A stretch of DNA of 12,141 bases from Cylindrotheca closterium (Eukaryota; Bacillariophyta; Bacillariophyceae; Bacillariales; Bacillariaceae), in contig CAKOGP040001979.1 in NCBI GenBank assembly GCA_933822405.4, positions 1 through 12,141 of the forward strand, in the 5' to 3' direction. The position numbers and the translations under genes are program-made. Shown one piece after another: positions 1 to 9,238 of this stretch; the first letter of the stretch is position 1, and each line of letters begins with the position of its first letter. Under the pieces are notes generated by a model. That model was given only the letters and a program-made list of their open reading frames with translations, was not told where the DNA came from and ran no database searches.

Positions 1-93
1 AGTCGAATCGAGTTCTGTAAACAAGGGATTTTCCAAGGGAAAATCGTTGAGCTCACTTTTGTGATTGAATCATCAATTCAAGCCAAACATTAA
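1..93 (+). CDS. Hypothetical ORF, 3' end only (array copy 1)
   Basis: This is the last 30 codons and stop of the reading frame seen complete at 2127-2387; its 5' part would lie left of the window. It ends with residues SSIQAKH. There is no recognised domain, and coding status is doubtful for the reasons given under the complete copy. Confidence 0.2.
   Translation, partial: SRIEFCKQGIFQGKIVELTFVIESSIQAKH
27..45. repeat. Hairpin, 8-bp perfect stem
   Basis: GATTTTCC is followed after AAG by its reverse complement GGAAAATC. It recurs at 2321-2339 and 4615-4633 with the array. Its function is unknown; it lies inside the small hypothetical ORF. Confidence 0.6.
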
Positions 94-799
94 TCAAATA
101 GGAACAATTTCACTCAAAGTATACCTAACACAGGAGAAGTATTGTCGTGAAAGTGTTGTACAGTTGATTACGAATTTAGATTGCAGAGAGTTTGTTCTGA
201 GCGCTAAAGGCACTCACGATAGAGCACATTTTGCTTTATTATGACATCTAGCTAGATTCTCTATTGACTATAATTTTTTGCCTTCAACAGTAGTATCCAG
301 TTTGAGTCATTTGTTCTATTCTATTCTCTCGTCAGAATTTTTTTCACAAAGAACTCTGCGAGCGTCTTTCTATACGAAAGTAGACAACTTCGTTCAAAAC
401 ACTGACCTGAAAAAAATTGGTCACAACGGAGCCCAGTCGGGATTCTGCGTTTGTTGTCGTTTTTGAATCTTTCCCAACAAATGTTGATTATTGTGTCTTC
501 AATTGTTGCATACACATGTAGTATATTTGCGATGAAATTGAGCCTTGCGTTCGCCCTTTATGTTTCTCCCAAACAACAAGCCGATTGATGCTTCAGGTCC
601 AGATAATCAGCAAATTGTACAGGCTAGTTGTGGTAAGCCTCAGAGAAGTGTATACTTCACTAGAATTGCAGCGATAATCCCAACTGGTAGATTTGACTGC
701 TCTCTCATGCCTTGATTGACCTTTCCAGGATGATGTCGATTCAATCACAATATGATGCGATCAAGTTGTTTTAAAACCACTTTCAACAAGCGCGAAGTT

Positions 800-809
800 G
801 GGGGGGGGG
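800..809. repeat. Homopolymer run of 10 G
   Basis: Ten consecutive G follow GCGCGAAGTT. The same length occurs at 3094-3103 and 5388-5397. Equal lengths at a slippage-prone site indicate very recent copying of the unit, or an assembly that repeated a single consensus. Confidence 0.9.
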
Positions 810-917
810 TGGTTGCGCTTCTATCGATCCGTAGGACCTCTTGATCGATTGCATGTCTCTCACAACAAAAATCCTGACTCCGAATCCACAATGCTGGCGT
901 ATTGTCGCAGCTCATTT

Positions 918-990
918 AAGCGCGGATTGACAATTCGCTACTAAATGAAGCGCGGGTTGACAATTCGCTTCCTAAGTAAGCGCAAATTGA
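918..990. repeat. 30-bp direct repeat, about 2.4 copies
   Basis: Units begin at 918, 948 and 978. Each starts AAGCGC and the first two share TTGACAATTCGC; the third decays after AAGCGCAAATTGA. The period is 30 bp. It recurs at 3212-3284 and 5506-5578. Confidence 0.8.
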
Positions 991-1312
991 AGTTGAATTT
1001 TTCTTATCATCGTCATACACGCTACCCGAACGGGAGAATCAGCTCAACGGATGTTTGCCGTTTTCGACCGTGACTTGCTGGCGATCGATGAGTGGCGTGG
1101 TTGGCGTGGAATGATCATACTACGTCATGGGCCAGAGGTACATACCGGGAGCGGCCTGTAATGGCGGGCTTGCAAGGGATGTTCAGATATGTCGTGTCGA
1201 TTGCTCAGCACGGATGACAGAGCTGACTTGCCGGCGACAAACTCTGCGCAATGCAAAGCTTGGGCTTCCTTGAAAACGATCGTGCCAAAAGCTTCGTTTT
1301 CATACGTGGACG

Positions 1313-1395
1313 CTTCGTCCATGGACGAAGAATAGTCGGGAACCTTCGTCCATGGACAAAAAATAGTCGGACACCTTCGCCCATGGACGAAACTT
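1313..1395. repeat. 31-bp palindromic minisatellite, cluster A (array copy 1)
   Basis: There are about 2.7 units of a 31-bp repeat, each made of a CTTCGTCCATGGACGAA core followed by a spacer of the type GAATAGTCGGGAAC. The core TTCGTCCATGGACGAA is a perfect 16-bp palindrome; the second and third units carry single changes in it. Because the core is self-complementary, both strands can encode the same peptides (FVHGRR, SSMDE, PWTK), which explains the mirrored spurious frames here. Confidence 0.9.
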
Positions 1396-1519
1396 GGTCG
1401 CATTCCAATATTATTTTAAAACCTCTTGATCGGATGAATCCTAAGTCTATTCCGTGTCAAAGTCTAATTGACTGTTGGCGTTCAAATTTCTGAAAGTGTG
1501 CAACATATCTATAGCGCCC

Positions 1520-1537
1520 TCCAGAGACATCTCTGGA
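1520..1537. repeat. Near-palindrome, 8-bp arms
   Basis: TCCAGAGA and its reverse complement TCTCTGGA are separated by CA. It lies between minisatellite clusters A and B and recurs at 3814-3831 and 6108-6125. No function can be assigned. Confidence 0.6.
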
Positions 1538-1743
1538 AAGTTCGGCGTATTGCTGTGAAGAGATTTTTTATGTTGCCTCGAGCCAATTTTGTTACTCTTT
1601 TTTGCGATACCATTATTGTCGTTATGGCCTGTCATACCGGTACTTCTTGAAGCAGCTCTAGCAAGAGCGAAACAGTTTAGCCAGGGCTGGTAATTGGAAT
1701 ACATGCGGGATTTCTTGCGAGCTCTGAAACCAGTTTCGTCTAT

Positions 1744-1841
1744 TTCGAAGAATAGTCGGGCACCTTCGTCCATGGACGAAAAATAGTTGGGCACCTTCCT
1801 CCATGGACGAAAAATAGTCGAACACTTCGTCCAGGGACAAA
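1744..1841. repeat. 31-bp palindromic minisatellite, cluster B (array copy 1)
   Basis: This is a second cluster of the same 31-bp unit in the same orientation, about 350 bp from cluster A. It has about three units, with cores that are exact (CGTCCATGGACG) or changed (CCTCCATGGACG, CGTCCAGGGACA). Confidence 0.9.
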
Positions 1842-2126
1842 AGTTCAACAGTTCGGAAGCAAATCAAAAGGGCACGCGCGCCGAGTAGTTTTGAGGGAGA
1901 AAGCGCGCCAGACCGCCAAACTGGGCGAAAATTTTAAGGACTATGCTATTTTATATCATGTGATATTGTCCGAACGACATCATCGAAAAGCTGACTCGGC
2001 GCGGCTTGGTCCAGTTAGAGGCCGCTCCGGTGTTGGGATATGACGAAATATGAGTTTTTACGTTCCAAACGAAACTATTCAAGTACGAGGTTTTCGACAC
2101 GTGCGATCGGAATTTGATCGTGCAAG

Positions 2127-2387
2127 ATGTCGGGATTCGACGCAAGTATGCCGGACGCAAGTCTGTCGGACAATCTGTATCCACACAAACGGGAAAAGAT
2201 CCTGTACAAGTGGAATATTGATGTTGTGTACGATGCAGTAGGGAATAATGCAAGATATCCCAAAGTACTGCATTCAACACAGAATTGCCGTAGAAGTCGA
2301 ATCGAGTTCTGTAAACAAGGGATTTTCCAAGGGAAAATCGTTGAGCTCACTTTTGTGATTGAATCATCAATTCAAGCCAAACATTAA
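2127..2387 (+). CDS. Hypothetical 86-aa ORF of the array unit (copy 2)
   Basis: This is the most protein-like reading frame in the 2,294-bp unit. It has 86 codons, a mixed amino-acid composition and no minisatellite sequence. It begins with a 15-bp tandem duplication (about 2136-2166) that encodes DASMP then DASLS. A stop codon lies in frame just upstream at 2115, so ATG 2127 is the first available start. A second frame, 2050-2241, overlaps it and begins MSFYVPNETIQV; the two could be halves of one frameshifted gene, or both chance. There is no recognisable domain, signal peptide or membrane segment. An 8-bp hairpin (2321-2339) sits inside the 3' half. The frame is missing from the rightmost array copy because the array ends at 6618, before this part of the unit. 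Confidence 0.25.
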   Translation: MSGFDASMPDASLSDNLYPHKREKILYKWNIDVVYDAVGNNARYPKVLHSTQNCRRSRIEFCKQGIFQGKIVELTFVIESSIQAKH

Positions 2388-3606
2388 TCAAATAGGAACA
2401 ATTTCACTCAAAGTATACCTAACACAGGAGAAGTATTGTCGTGAAAGTGTTGTACAGTTGATTACGAATTTAGATTGCAGAGAGTTTGTTCTGAGCGCTA
2501 AAGGCACTCACGATAGAGCACATTTTGCTTTATTATGACATCTAGCTAGATTCTCTATTGACTATAATTTTTTGCCTTCAACAGTAGTATCCAGTTTGAG
2601 TCATTTGTTCTATTCTATTCTCTCGTCAGAATTTTTTTCACAAAGAACTCTGCGAGCGTCTTTCTATACGAAAGTAGACAACTTCGTTCAAAACACTGAC
2701 CTGAAAAAAATTGGTCACAACGGAGCCCAGTCGGGATTCTGCGTTTGTTGTCGTTTTTGAATCTTTCCCAACAAATGTTGATTATTGTGTCTTCAATTGT
2801 TGCATACACATGTAGTATATTTGCGATGAAATTGAGCCTTGCGTTCGCCCTTTATGTTTCTCCCAAACAACAAGCCGATTGATGCTTCAGGTCCAGATAA
2901 TCAGCAAATTGTACAGGCTAGTTGTGGTAAGCCTCAGAGAAGTGTATACTTCACTAGAATTGCAGCGATAATCCCAACTGGTAGATTTGACTGCTCTCTC
3001 ATGCCTTGATTGACCTTTCCAGGATGATGTCGATTCAATCACAATATGATGCGATCAAGTTGTTTTAAAACCACTTTCAACAAGCGCGAAGTTGGGGGGG
3101 GGGTGGTTGCGCTTCTATCGATCCGTAGGACCTCTTGATCGATTGCATGTCTCTCACAACAAAAATCCTGACTCCGAATCCACAATGCTGGCGTATTGTC
3201 GCAGCTCATTTAAGCGCGGATTGACAATTCGCTACTAAATGAAGCGCGGGTTGACAATTCGCTTCCTAAGTAAGCGCAAATTGAAGTTGAATTTTTCTTA
3301 TCATCGTCATACACGCTACCCGAACGGGAGAATCAGCTCAACGGATGTTTGCCGTTTTCGACCGTGACTTGCTGGCGATCGATGAGTGGCGTGGTTGGCG
3401 TGGAATGATCATACTACGTCATGGGCCAGAGGTACATACCGGGAGCGGCCTGTAATGGCGGGCTTGCAAGGGATGTTCAGATATGTCGTGTCGATTGCTC
3501 AGCACGGATGACAGAGCTGACTTGCCGGCGACAAACTCTGCGCAATGCAAAGCTTGGGCTTCCTTGAAAACGATCGTGCCAAAAGCTTCGTTTTCATACG
3601 TGGACG

Positions 3607-3689
3607 CTTCGTCCATGGACGAAGAATAGTCGGGAACCTTCGTCCATGGACAAAAAATAGTCGGACACCTTCGCCCATGGACGAAACTT
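3607..3689. repeat. 31-bp palindromic minisatellite, cluster A (array copy 2)
   Basis: This is the repeat of 1313-1395 at +2,294 bp, with the same unit variants in the same order. Confidence 0.9.
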
Positions 3690-4037
3690 GGTCGCATTCC
3701 AATATTATTTTAAAACCTCTTGATCGGATGAATCCTAAGTCTATTCCGTGTCAAAGTCTAATTGACTGTTGGCGTTCAAATTTCTGAAAGTGTGCAACAT
3801 ATCTATAGCGCCCTCCAGAGACATCTCTGGAAAGTTCGGCGTATTGCTGTGAAGAGATTTTTTATGTTGCCTCGAGCCAATTTTGTTACTCTTTTTTGCG
3901 ATACCATTATTGTCGTTATGGCCTGTCATACCGGTACTTCTTGAAGCAGCTCTAGCAAGAGCGAAACAGTTTAGCCAGGGCTGGTAATTGGAATACATGC
4001 GGGATTTCTTGCGAGCTCTGAAACCAGTTTCGTCTAT

Positions 4038-4135
4038 TTCGAAGAATAGTCGGGCACCTTCGTCCATGGACGAAAAATAGTTGGGCACCTTCCTCCATGG
4101 ACGAAAAATAGTCGAACACTTCGTCCAGGGACAAA
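4038..4135. repeat. 31-bp palindromic minisatellite, cluster B (array copy 2)
   Basis: This is the repeat of 1744-1841 at +2,294 bp, with the same unit variants in the same order. Confidence 0.9.
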
Positions 4136-4420
4136 AGTTCAACAGTTCGGAAGCAAATCAAAAGGGCACGCGCGCCGAGTAGTTTTGAGGGAGAAAGCGC
4201 GCCAGACCGCCAAACTGGGCGAAAATTTTAAGGACTATGCTATTTTATATCATGTGATATTGTCCGAACGACATCATCGAAAAGCTGACTCGGCGCGGCT
4301 TGGTCCAGTTAGAGGCCGCTCCGGTGTTGGGATATGACGAAATATGAGTTTTTACGTTCCAAACGAAACTATTCAAGTACGAGGTTTTCGACACGTGCGA
4401 TCGGAATTTGATCGTGCAAG

Positions 4421-4681
4421 ATGTCGGGATTCGACGCAAGTATGCCGGACGCAAGTCTGTCGGACAATCTGTATCCACACAAACGGGAAAAGATCCTGTA
4501 CAAGTGGAATATTGATGTTGTGTACGATGCAGTAGGGAATAATGCAAGATATCCCAAAGTACTGCATTCAACACAGAATTGCCGTAGAAGTCGAATCGAG
4601 TTCTGTAAACAAGGGATTTTCCAAGGGAAAATCGTTGAGCTCACTTTTGTGATTGAATCATCAATTCAAGCCAAACATTAA
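4421..4681 (+). CDS. Hypothetical 86-aa ORF of the array unit (copy 3)
   Basis: This is an identical repeat of the frame at 2127-2387, shifted by 2,294 bp. The same doubts about coding status apply. It spans the junction region around 4589, where the window's first base recurs. Confidence 0.25.
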   Translation: MSGFDASMPDASLSDNLYPHKREKILYKWNIDVVYDAVGNNARYPKVLHSTQNCRRSRIEFCKQGIFQGKIVELTFVIESSIQAKH

Positions 4682-5900
4682 TCAAATAGGAACAATTTCA
4701 CTCAAAGTATACCTAACACAGGAGAAGTATTGTCGTGAAAGTGTTGTACAGTTGATTACGAATTTAGATTGCAGAGAGTTTGTTCTGAGCGCTAAAGGCA
4801 CTCACGATAGAGCACATTTTGCTTTATTATGACATCTAGCTAGATTCTCTATTGACTATAATTTTTTGCCTTCAACAGTAGTATCCAGTTTGAGTCATTT
4901 GTTCTATTCTATTCTCTCGTCAGAATTTTTTTCACAAAGAACTCTGCGAGCGTCTTTCTATACGAAAGTAGACAACTTCGTTCAAAACACTGACCTGAAA
5001 AAAATTGGTCACAACGGAGCCCAGTCGGGATTCTGCGTTTGTTGTCGTTTTTGAATCTTTCCCAACAAATGTTGATTATTGTGTCTTCAATTGTTGCATA
5101 CACATGTAGTATATTTGCGATGAAATTGAGCCTTGCGTTCGCCCTTTATGTTTCTCCCAAACAACAAGCCGATTGATGCTTCAGGTCCAGATAATCAGCA
5201 AATTGTACAGGCTAGTTGTGGTAAGCCTCAGAGAAGTGTATACTTCACTAGAATTGCAGCGATAATCCCAACTGGTAGATTTGACTGCTCTCTCATGCCT
5301 TGATTGACCTTTCCAGGATGATGTCGATTCAATCACAATATGATGCGATCAAGTTGTTTTAAAACCACTTTCAACAAGCGCGAAGTTGGGGGGGGGGTGG
5401 TTGCGCTTCTATCGATCCGTAGGACCTCTTGATCGATTGCATGTCTCTCACAACAAAAATCCTGACTCCGAATCCACAATGCTGGCGTATTGTCGCAGCT
5501 CATTTAAGCGCGGATTGACAATTCGCTACTAAATGAAGCGCGGGTTGACAATTCGCTTCCTAAGTAAGCGCAAATTGAAGTTGAATTTTTCTTATCATCG
5601 TCATACACGCTACCCGAACGGGAGAATCAGCTCAACGGATGTTTGCCGTTTTCGACCGTGACTTGCTGGCGATCGATGAGTGGCGTGGTTGGCGTGGAAT
5701 GATCATACTACGTCATGGGCCAGAGGTACATACCGGGAGCGGCCTGTAATGGCGGGCTTGCAAGGGATGTTCAGATATGTCGTGTCGATTGCTCAGCACG
5801 GATGACAGAGCTGACTTGCCGGCGACAAACTCTGCGCAATGCAAAGCTTGGGCTTCCTTGAAAACGATCGTGCCAAAAGCTTCGTTTTCATACGTGGACG

Positions 5901-5983
5901 CTTCGTCCATGGACGAAGAATAGTCGGGAACCTTCGTCCATGGACAAAAAATAGTCGGACACCTTCGCCCATGGACGAAACTT
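5901..5983. repeat. 31-bp palindromic minisatellite, cluster A (array copy 3)
   Basis: This is the repeat of 1313-1395 at +4,588 bp, with the same unit variants in the same order. Confidence 0.9.
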
Positions 5984-6331
5984 GGTCGCATTCCAATATT
6001 ATTTTAAAACCTCTTGATCGGATGAATCCTAAGTCTATTCCGTGTCAAAGTCTAATTGACTGTTGGCGTTCAAATTTCTGAAAGTGTGCAACATATCTAT
6101 AGCGCCCTCCAGAGACATCTCTGGAAAGTTCGGCGTATTGCTGTGAAGAGATTTTTTATGTTGCCTCGAGCCAATTTTGTTACTCTTTTTTGCGATACCA
6201 TTATTGTCGTTATGGCCTGTCATACCGGTACTTCTTGAAGCAGCTCTAGCAAGAGCGAAACAGTTTAGCCAGGGCTGGTAATTGGAATACATGCGGGATT
6301 TCTTGCGAGCTCTGAAACCAGTTTCGTCTAT

Positions 6332-6429
6332 TTCGAAGAATAGTCGGGCACCTTCGTCCATGGACGAAAAATAGTTGGGCACCTTCCTCCATGGACGAAA
6401 AATAGTCGAACACTTCGTCCAGGGACAAA
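6332..6429. repeat. 31-bp palindromic minisatellite, cluster B (array copy 3)
   Basis: This is the repeat of 1744-1841 at +4,588 bp. It is the last minisatellite before the array's right edge at 6618. Confidence 0.9.
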
Positions 6430-6618
6430 AGTTCAACAGTTCGGAAGCAAATCAAAAGGGCACGCGCGCCGAGTAGTTTTGAGGGAGAAAGCGCGCCAGA
6501 CCGCCAAACTGGGCGAAAATTTTAAGGACTATGCTATTTTATATCATGTGATATTGTCCGAACGACATCATCGAAAAGCTGACTCGGCGCGGCTTGGTCC
6601 AGTTAGAGGCCGCTCCGG

Positions 6619-6852
6619 GACCCACCGCAAGTTTTCTCAAACGCGCGATTTGCATGCGTTGAATTTGCATGTACCCCTGTGAGGGGGTTAGTCTTTTGGT
6701 GCCATTGCTTTGAAACCCTCAAATTGATCGTGAACCCGAAAACAAACAACAGAAAAAAATCGTTTGGGTTTTGGTCGCGTGCCGATCAGGATTGGCAAAA
6801 AACATCTAAATTATTTAAGAGCGGTATTGACAGTGCCGCGTAATCGGTCTAT
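6619..6852. other. Unique sequence right of the array; no gene seen
   Basis: No reading frame of note. It contains a small hairpin, ACCCC-loop-GGGGT, at 6673-6688. It also holds a reverse-oriented copy of the minisatellite core, AAATCGTTTGGG, at 6757-6768, which is the exact reverse complement of CCCAAACGATTT at 6853-6864. Confidence 0.6.
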
Positions 6853-7102
6853 CCCAAACGATTTGTTTCCTGAACGACTTTTTTCAAACGATTCTTTCTC
6901 TAGCTAGCCAAACGATTTGTTTGGTCGCCAAACAATTTTTTCTCTTGCCAAACGATTTGTTTGGTCGCTAAACGATTTTTTCTCTCTCCAAACGATTTTT
7001 TCTCTCTCCAAACGATTTGTTTTGGTGCCGAACGATTTTTTCTCTCACCAAACGATTTTTTCTCTCACCAAACGATTTTTTCTCTCACCAAACGATTCTT
7101 TT
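6853..7102. repeat. 20-bp minisatellite, core CAAACGATTT
   Basis: From about 6911 to 7090 there are nine back-to-back units of exactly 20 bp, with degenerate units on the left from 6853. Two unit types alternate: AACGATTTGTTTGGTCGCCA and AACGATTTTTTCTCTCACCA, with few substitutions. The first type contains the short inverted repeat CAAAC/GTTTG. The period is not a multiple of three, so the three forward frames through it (ending at 7192, 7280 and 7392) read the same repeat in different phases and are not good gene candidates. Confidence 0.92.
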
Positions 7103-8099
7103 GTTGTGTTTCCAAAGAGATCAACGAATCCACCAATCAACCACTATGGGAAATCAACCAAGGTCTATCGATTTTGTATCGAATTGCTTTGAGAATTTTA
7201 TTTGGCGTCGTATCCTTTCTACAACATTGGAGATCGATCCTATGCAAAATCGGGTTGAGGTATCAAGTCTCGCCTTTTGACAATATCATCATCCTCAAGC
7301 TGACAAGGAGATTAAACGGTTGCGTAAATGACCCACTATTAGGAAGGAAATACCCTATTGAAAGTGGCGCCCCTATTGCCAAAAACGAATAAATTGATGA
7401 CAAGAATTGATGAAGAGTTAATGGTTGATCACATCATCAACATGCCCACCAACGCTGGGTCGACAGCTAGAGGTAATAGAGACGGGACGAATGCTGGCAT
7501 TGTTGAAGGTGGAACGATATTGGACCAAGGCTAGTGCCTGCAGAGTACGGGAGTAATATCATGCAGCATTTCAATTTGACTTCCTCCATACAAATTCGAC
7601 ATCACGGAAATTTATGGAAGTTCGAAACCAGCAAACATACTTTTAAATGTGACAATAAACCTACTTTTCATAGTTCGATTCAAATGAAGCTAGAAATTAA
7701 TTGTCTGAGGAAAATGAAAACAAATGTTCAATGATGTACTACTAGGTAATTTTTGAACGAATTCCAATTGTTTGTTTGTTGAATTTGTATCTAGAAGGAT
7801 AGCATACAAAGTCATCAAGCGACGACGTCAAGCAAAATGCAGGCTAACAATTCACCGCAAAAGATTTCGAAATGAAATGAATCAATAAATGATACATACA
7901 TGGATGGTGGTTTTTGAAGCAAGAAGAAAGTGTCTCGCAGCTTTTCCTGGTTTGTACTACTAATGTGAACGATGTGAAATTCAAGGAAACAGTGAAGCAC
8001 GATATGATTTCGTTAAACCCTAGATTAGTAGTCACATGAGAGCAACATTAGACCATCAAGTACCGAAGAGGATGACATAAAATAGCTTGTTGTAAGAAG
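7103..8099. other. AT-rich stretch without a convincing gene
   Basis: After the minisatellite, an open frame continues to a stop at 7392 (about 90 codons, beginning near INESTNQPL), but it has no recognisable domain. A 45-codon ORF at 7397-7534 (starting MTRIDEELMVDH) and a 66-codon frame ending at 7734 that would need a GTG start are also present; neither resembles a known family. The rest is AT-rich intergenic-looking sequence. No tRNA, RNA gene or promoter element could be supported. Confidence 0.5.
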
Positions 8100-8239
8100 A
8101 AATCGTTTAGGGCAAGCTCATTTTCCAAACCATTTTTCCAAACGATTTTTTGTGACTCCAATTTTTTGTGAACCCAAACGATTTTTTGTGGACTCAAACG
8201 ATTCTTTTGAACTTGCTGGAAACCTAAACGATTTTTTCA
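8100..8239. repeat. Second CAAACGATTTTTT patch bounded by 12-bp inverted repeats
   Basis: Four to five irregular copies of CCAAACGATTTTTTGTG occur at 8138-8210. The patch starts with AAATCGTTTAGG (8100-8111) and ends with its exact reverse complement CCTAAACGATTT (8223-8234). The core matches the 20-bp minisatellite at 6853-7102, but the spacing here is irregular. The shape suggests a small foldback or MITE-like insertion, but I saw no target-site duplication and no transposase. Confidence 0.7.
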
Positions 8240-9238
8240 CGTCCGAATTGTGGTTTTCGACACAGTGGACGCAATCAAAAGCGCGCTAAATCGTGTGTTC
8301 GTTGAACAAAACTGCCGTTCGCGCAAAATGTAACGTAGGATTTCTACACGCACGAAAGAATGATCTGAATAATATTCAGGGGAGGAAAGGTTGCCCCTTT
8401 TAATTTGCCACTCCTTCGAGTTGGTCGATTCTATCAAGCGTCTTGCAGTCGCCCGCAACGCAAAATTTGCGGTGGGTCCTCCGGTAATAATAACTGATGC
8501 ATTAGCTAGCTCAGCAAAGTAGAGTAGGTACTTGTACCAGGAACCGGTGCCTGGCGAGTAGCACAAGATGTACAGTACAGTTAGGAGATTGCTAGGACGA
8601 ATGACTTATTTGGCCTCCTGTATTGACTTCGTTTACCGCCTAATTGTCTACATAACCTGATTGATTTCTCTATCGAGATAGAGCCCACGACAAACAAACG
8701 AAAGCAGCCAACACTAAAGGCTTGCAAAGACCAAAGCCGTGGTGCAACAAAGGCGCAAATTCGCAGTTCAAGGGAGCTACAGCCATTTTCACCTTTGAGA
8801 AACTTCCCCCTGACCCTATCATAAATCAACATTTGCAGAAACATAACGAAGTGATCGGTACTCATGGCCTTCGTATTGCTTCATGGTAAAAACATCCTTG
8901 ACGGTTCCTGAAAAGCATCGCGCAAGTCCCCTGCTGTTCTGACTTTTCACTGGTACAATGCTTTATACGATGTATCCTACCAGTATTATCCGAAGAATCC
9001 TAGAAAGCAATAGAATGATCTCCAACCTGCTTCAGTTGAAAAGCAGCCCATTGGTTGAAGCTGTGTCTTCGAACAAATCGGTACCTCGTGATTGACAAAA
9101 TTTCGATTACCAACGGGATCCCAGATGGGGCTATGTTTAGCGCCCTCGTGGTCTATCAACTGCAAAAAAAGATCAGCAGGAGAACTTTTTTTAGCTGATT
9201 CATGCTTCTTCAGACATGTTCGGACGAATGGGAAAATA
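8240..9238. other. No convincing gene; short frames and a small GTAC-rich palindrome patch
   Basis: Minus-strand frames at 8237-8566 (109 codons) and 8581-8865 (94 codons), and a plus-strand 45-codon ORF at 8958-9095, have no recognisable domains. At 8527-8538 lies the inverted repeat GGTACTTGTACC, overlapping a near-palindrome (16 of 18 bases) at 8537-8554. GTAC also occurs at 8570 and 8575. This patch could mark a promoter for one of the small frames, but nothing else supports transcription. Confidence 0.4.

Larger units (their letters stand above)
1..6618. repeat. Tandem array of a 2,294-bp unit (about 2.9 copies)
   Basis: The first bases of the window recur at 2295 and 4589, and every landmark I checked recurs at exact 2,294-bp steps with no indel. 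The match to the third copy stops after base 6618: copies 1 and 2 continue with TGTTGGGATATG, whereas at 6619 the sequence becomes GACCCACCGC. Counted from that right edge, the copies are 1-2030 (partial), 2031-4324 and 4325-6618. The left end of the array lies outside the window. All small reading frames recur with identical translations, and a 10-G run has the same length in each copy, so the copies look identical, although I did not align every base. No rRNA, tRNA, snRNA or transposase gene was recognised in the unit. It may be a long-unit satellite, a recently amplified segment, or an assembly product of a circular or concatemeric molecule. Confidence 0.97.

Noticed and set aside
1313..1841. 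CRISPR-like spaced repeats
   Set aside because: The 31-bp units are contiguous with degenerate linkers, there are no unique equal-length spacers, and the window is eukaryotic.
1447..1848. 133-codon minus-strand frame in each array unit (also 3741-4142 and 6035-6436)
   Set aside because: A large part reads through the 31-bp palindromic minisatellite, whose period is not a multiple of three and which also opens frames on the opposite strand. No domain is recognisable.
1..6618. Array as rDNA, 5S, histone or snRNA repeat
   Set aside because: No conserved rRNA, tRNA, snRNA or histone sequence was seen on either strand of the unit.
6961..7392. 143-codon plus-strand frame across the 20-bp minisatellite
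   Set aside because: The first third is minisatellite translation, repeated in other frames as well. The remaining 90 codons resemble nothing I know.
7668..7690. T-loop-like GTTCGATTC suggesting a tRNA
   Set aside because: The flanking bases do not form the 5-bp T stem, and no matching D or anticodon arm lies upstream.
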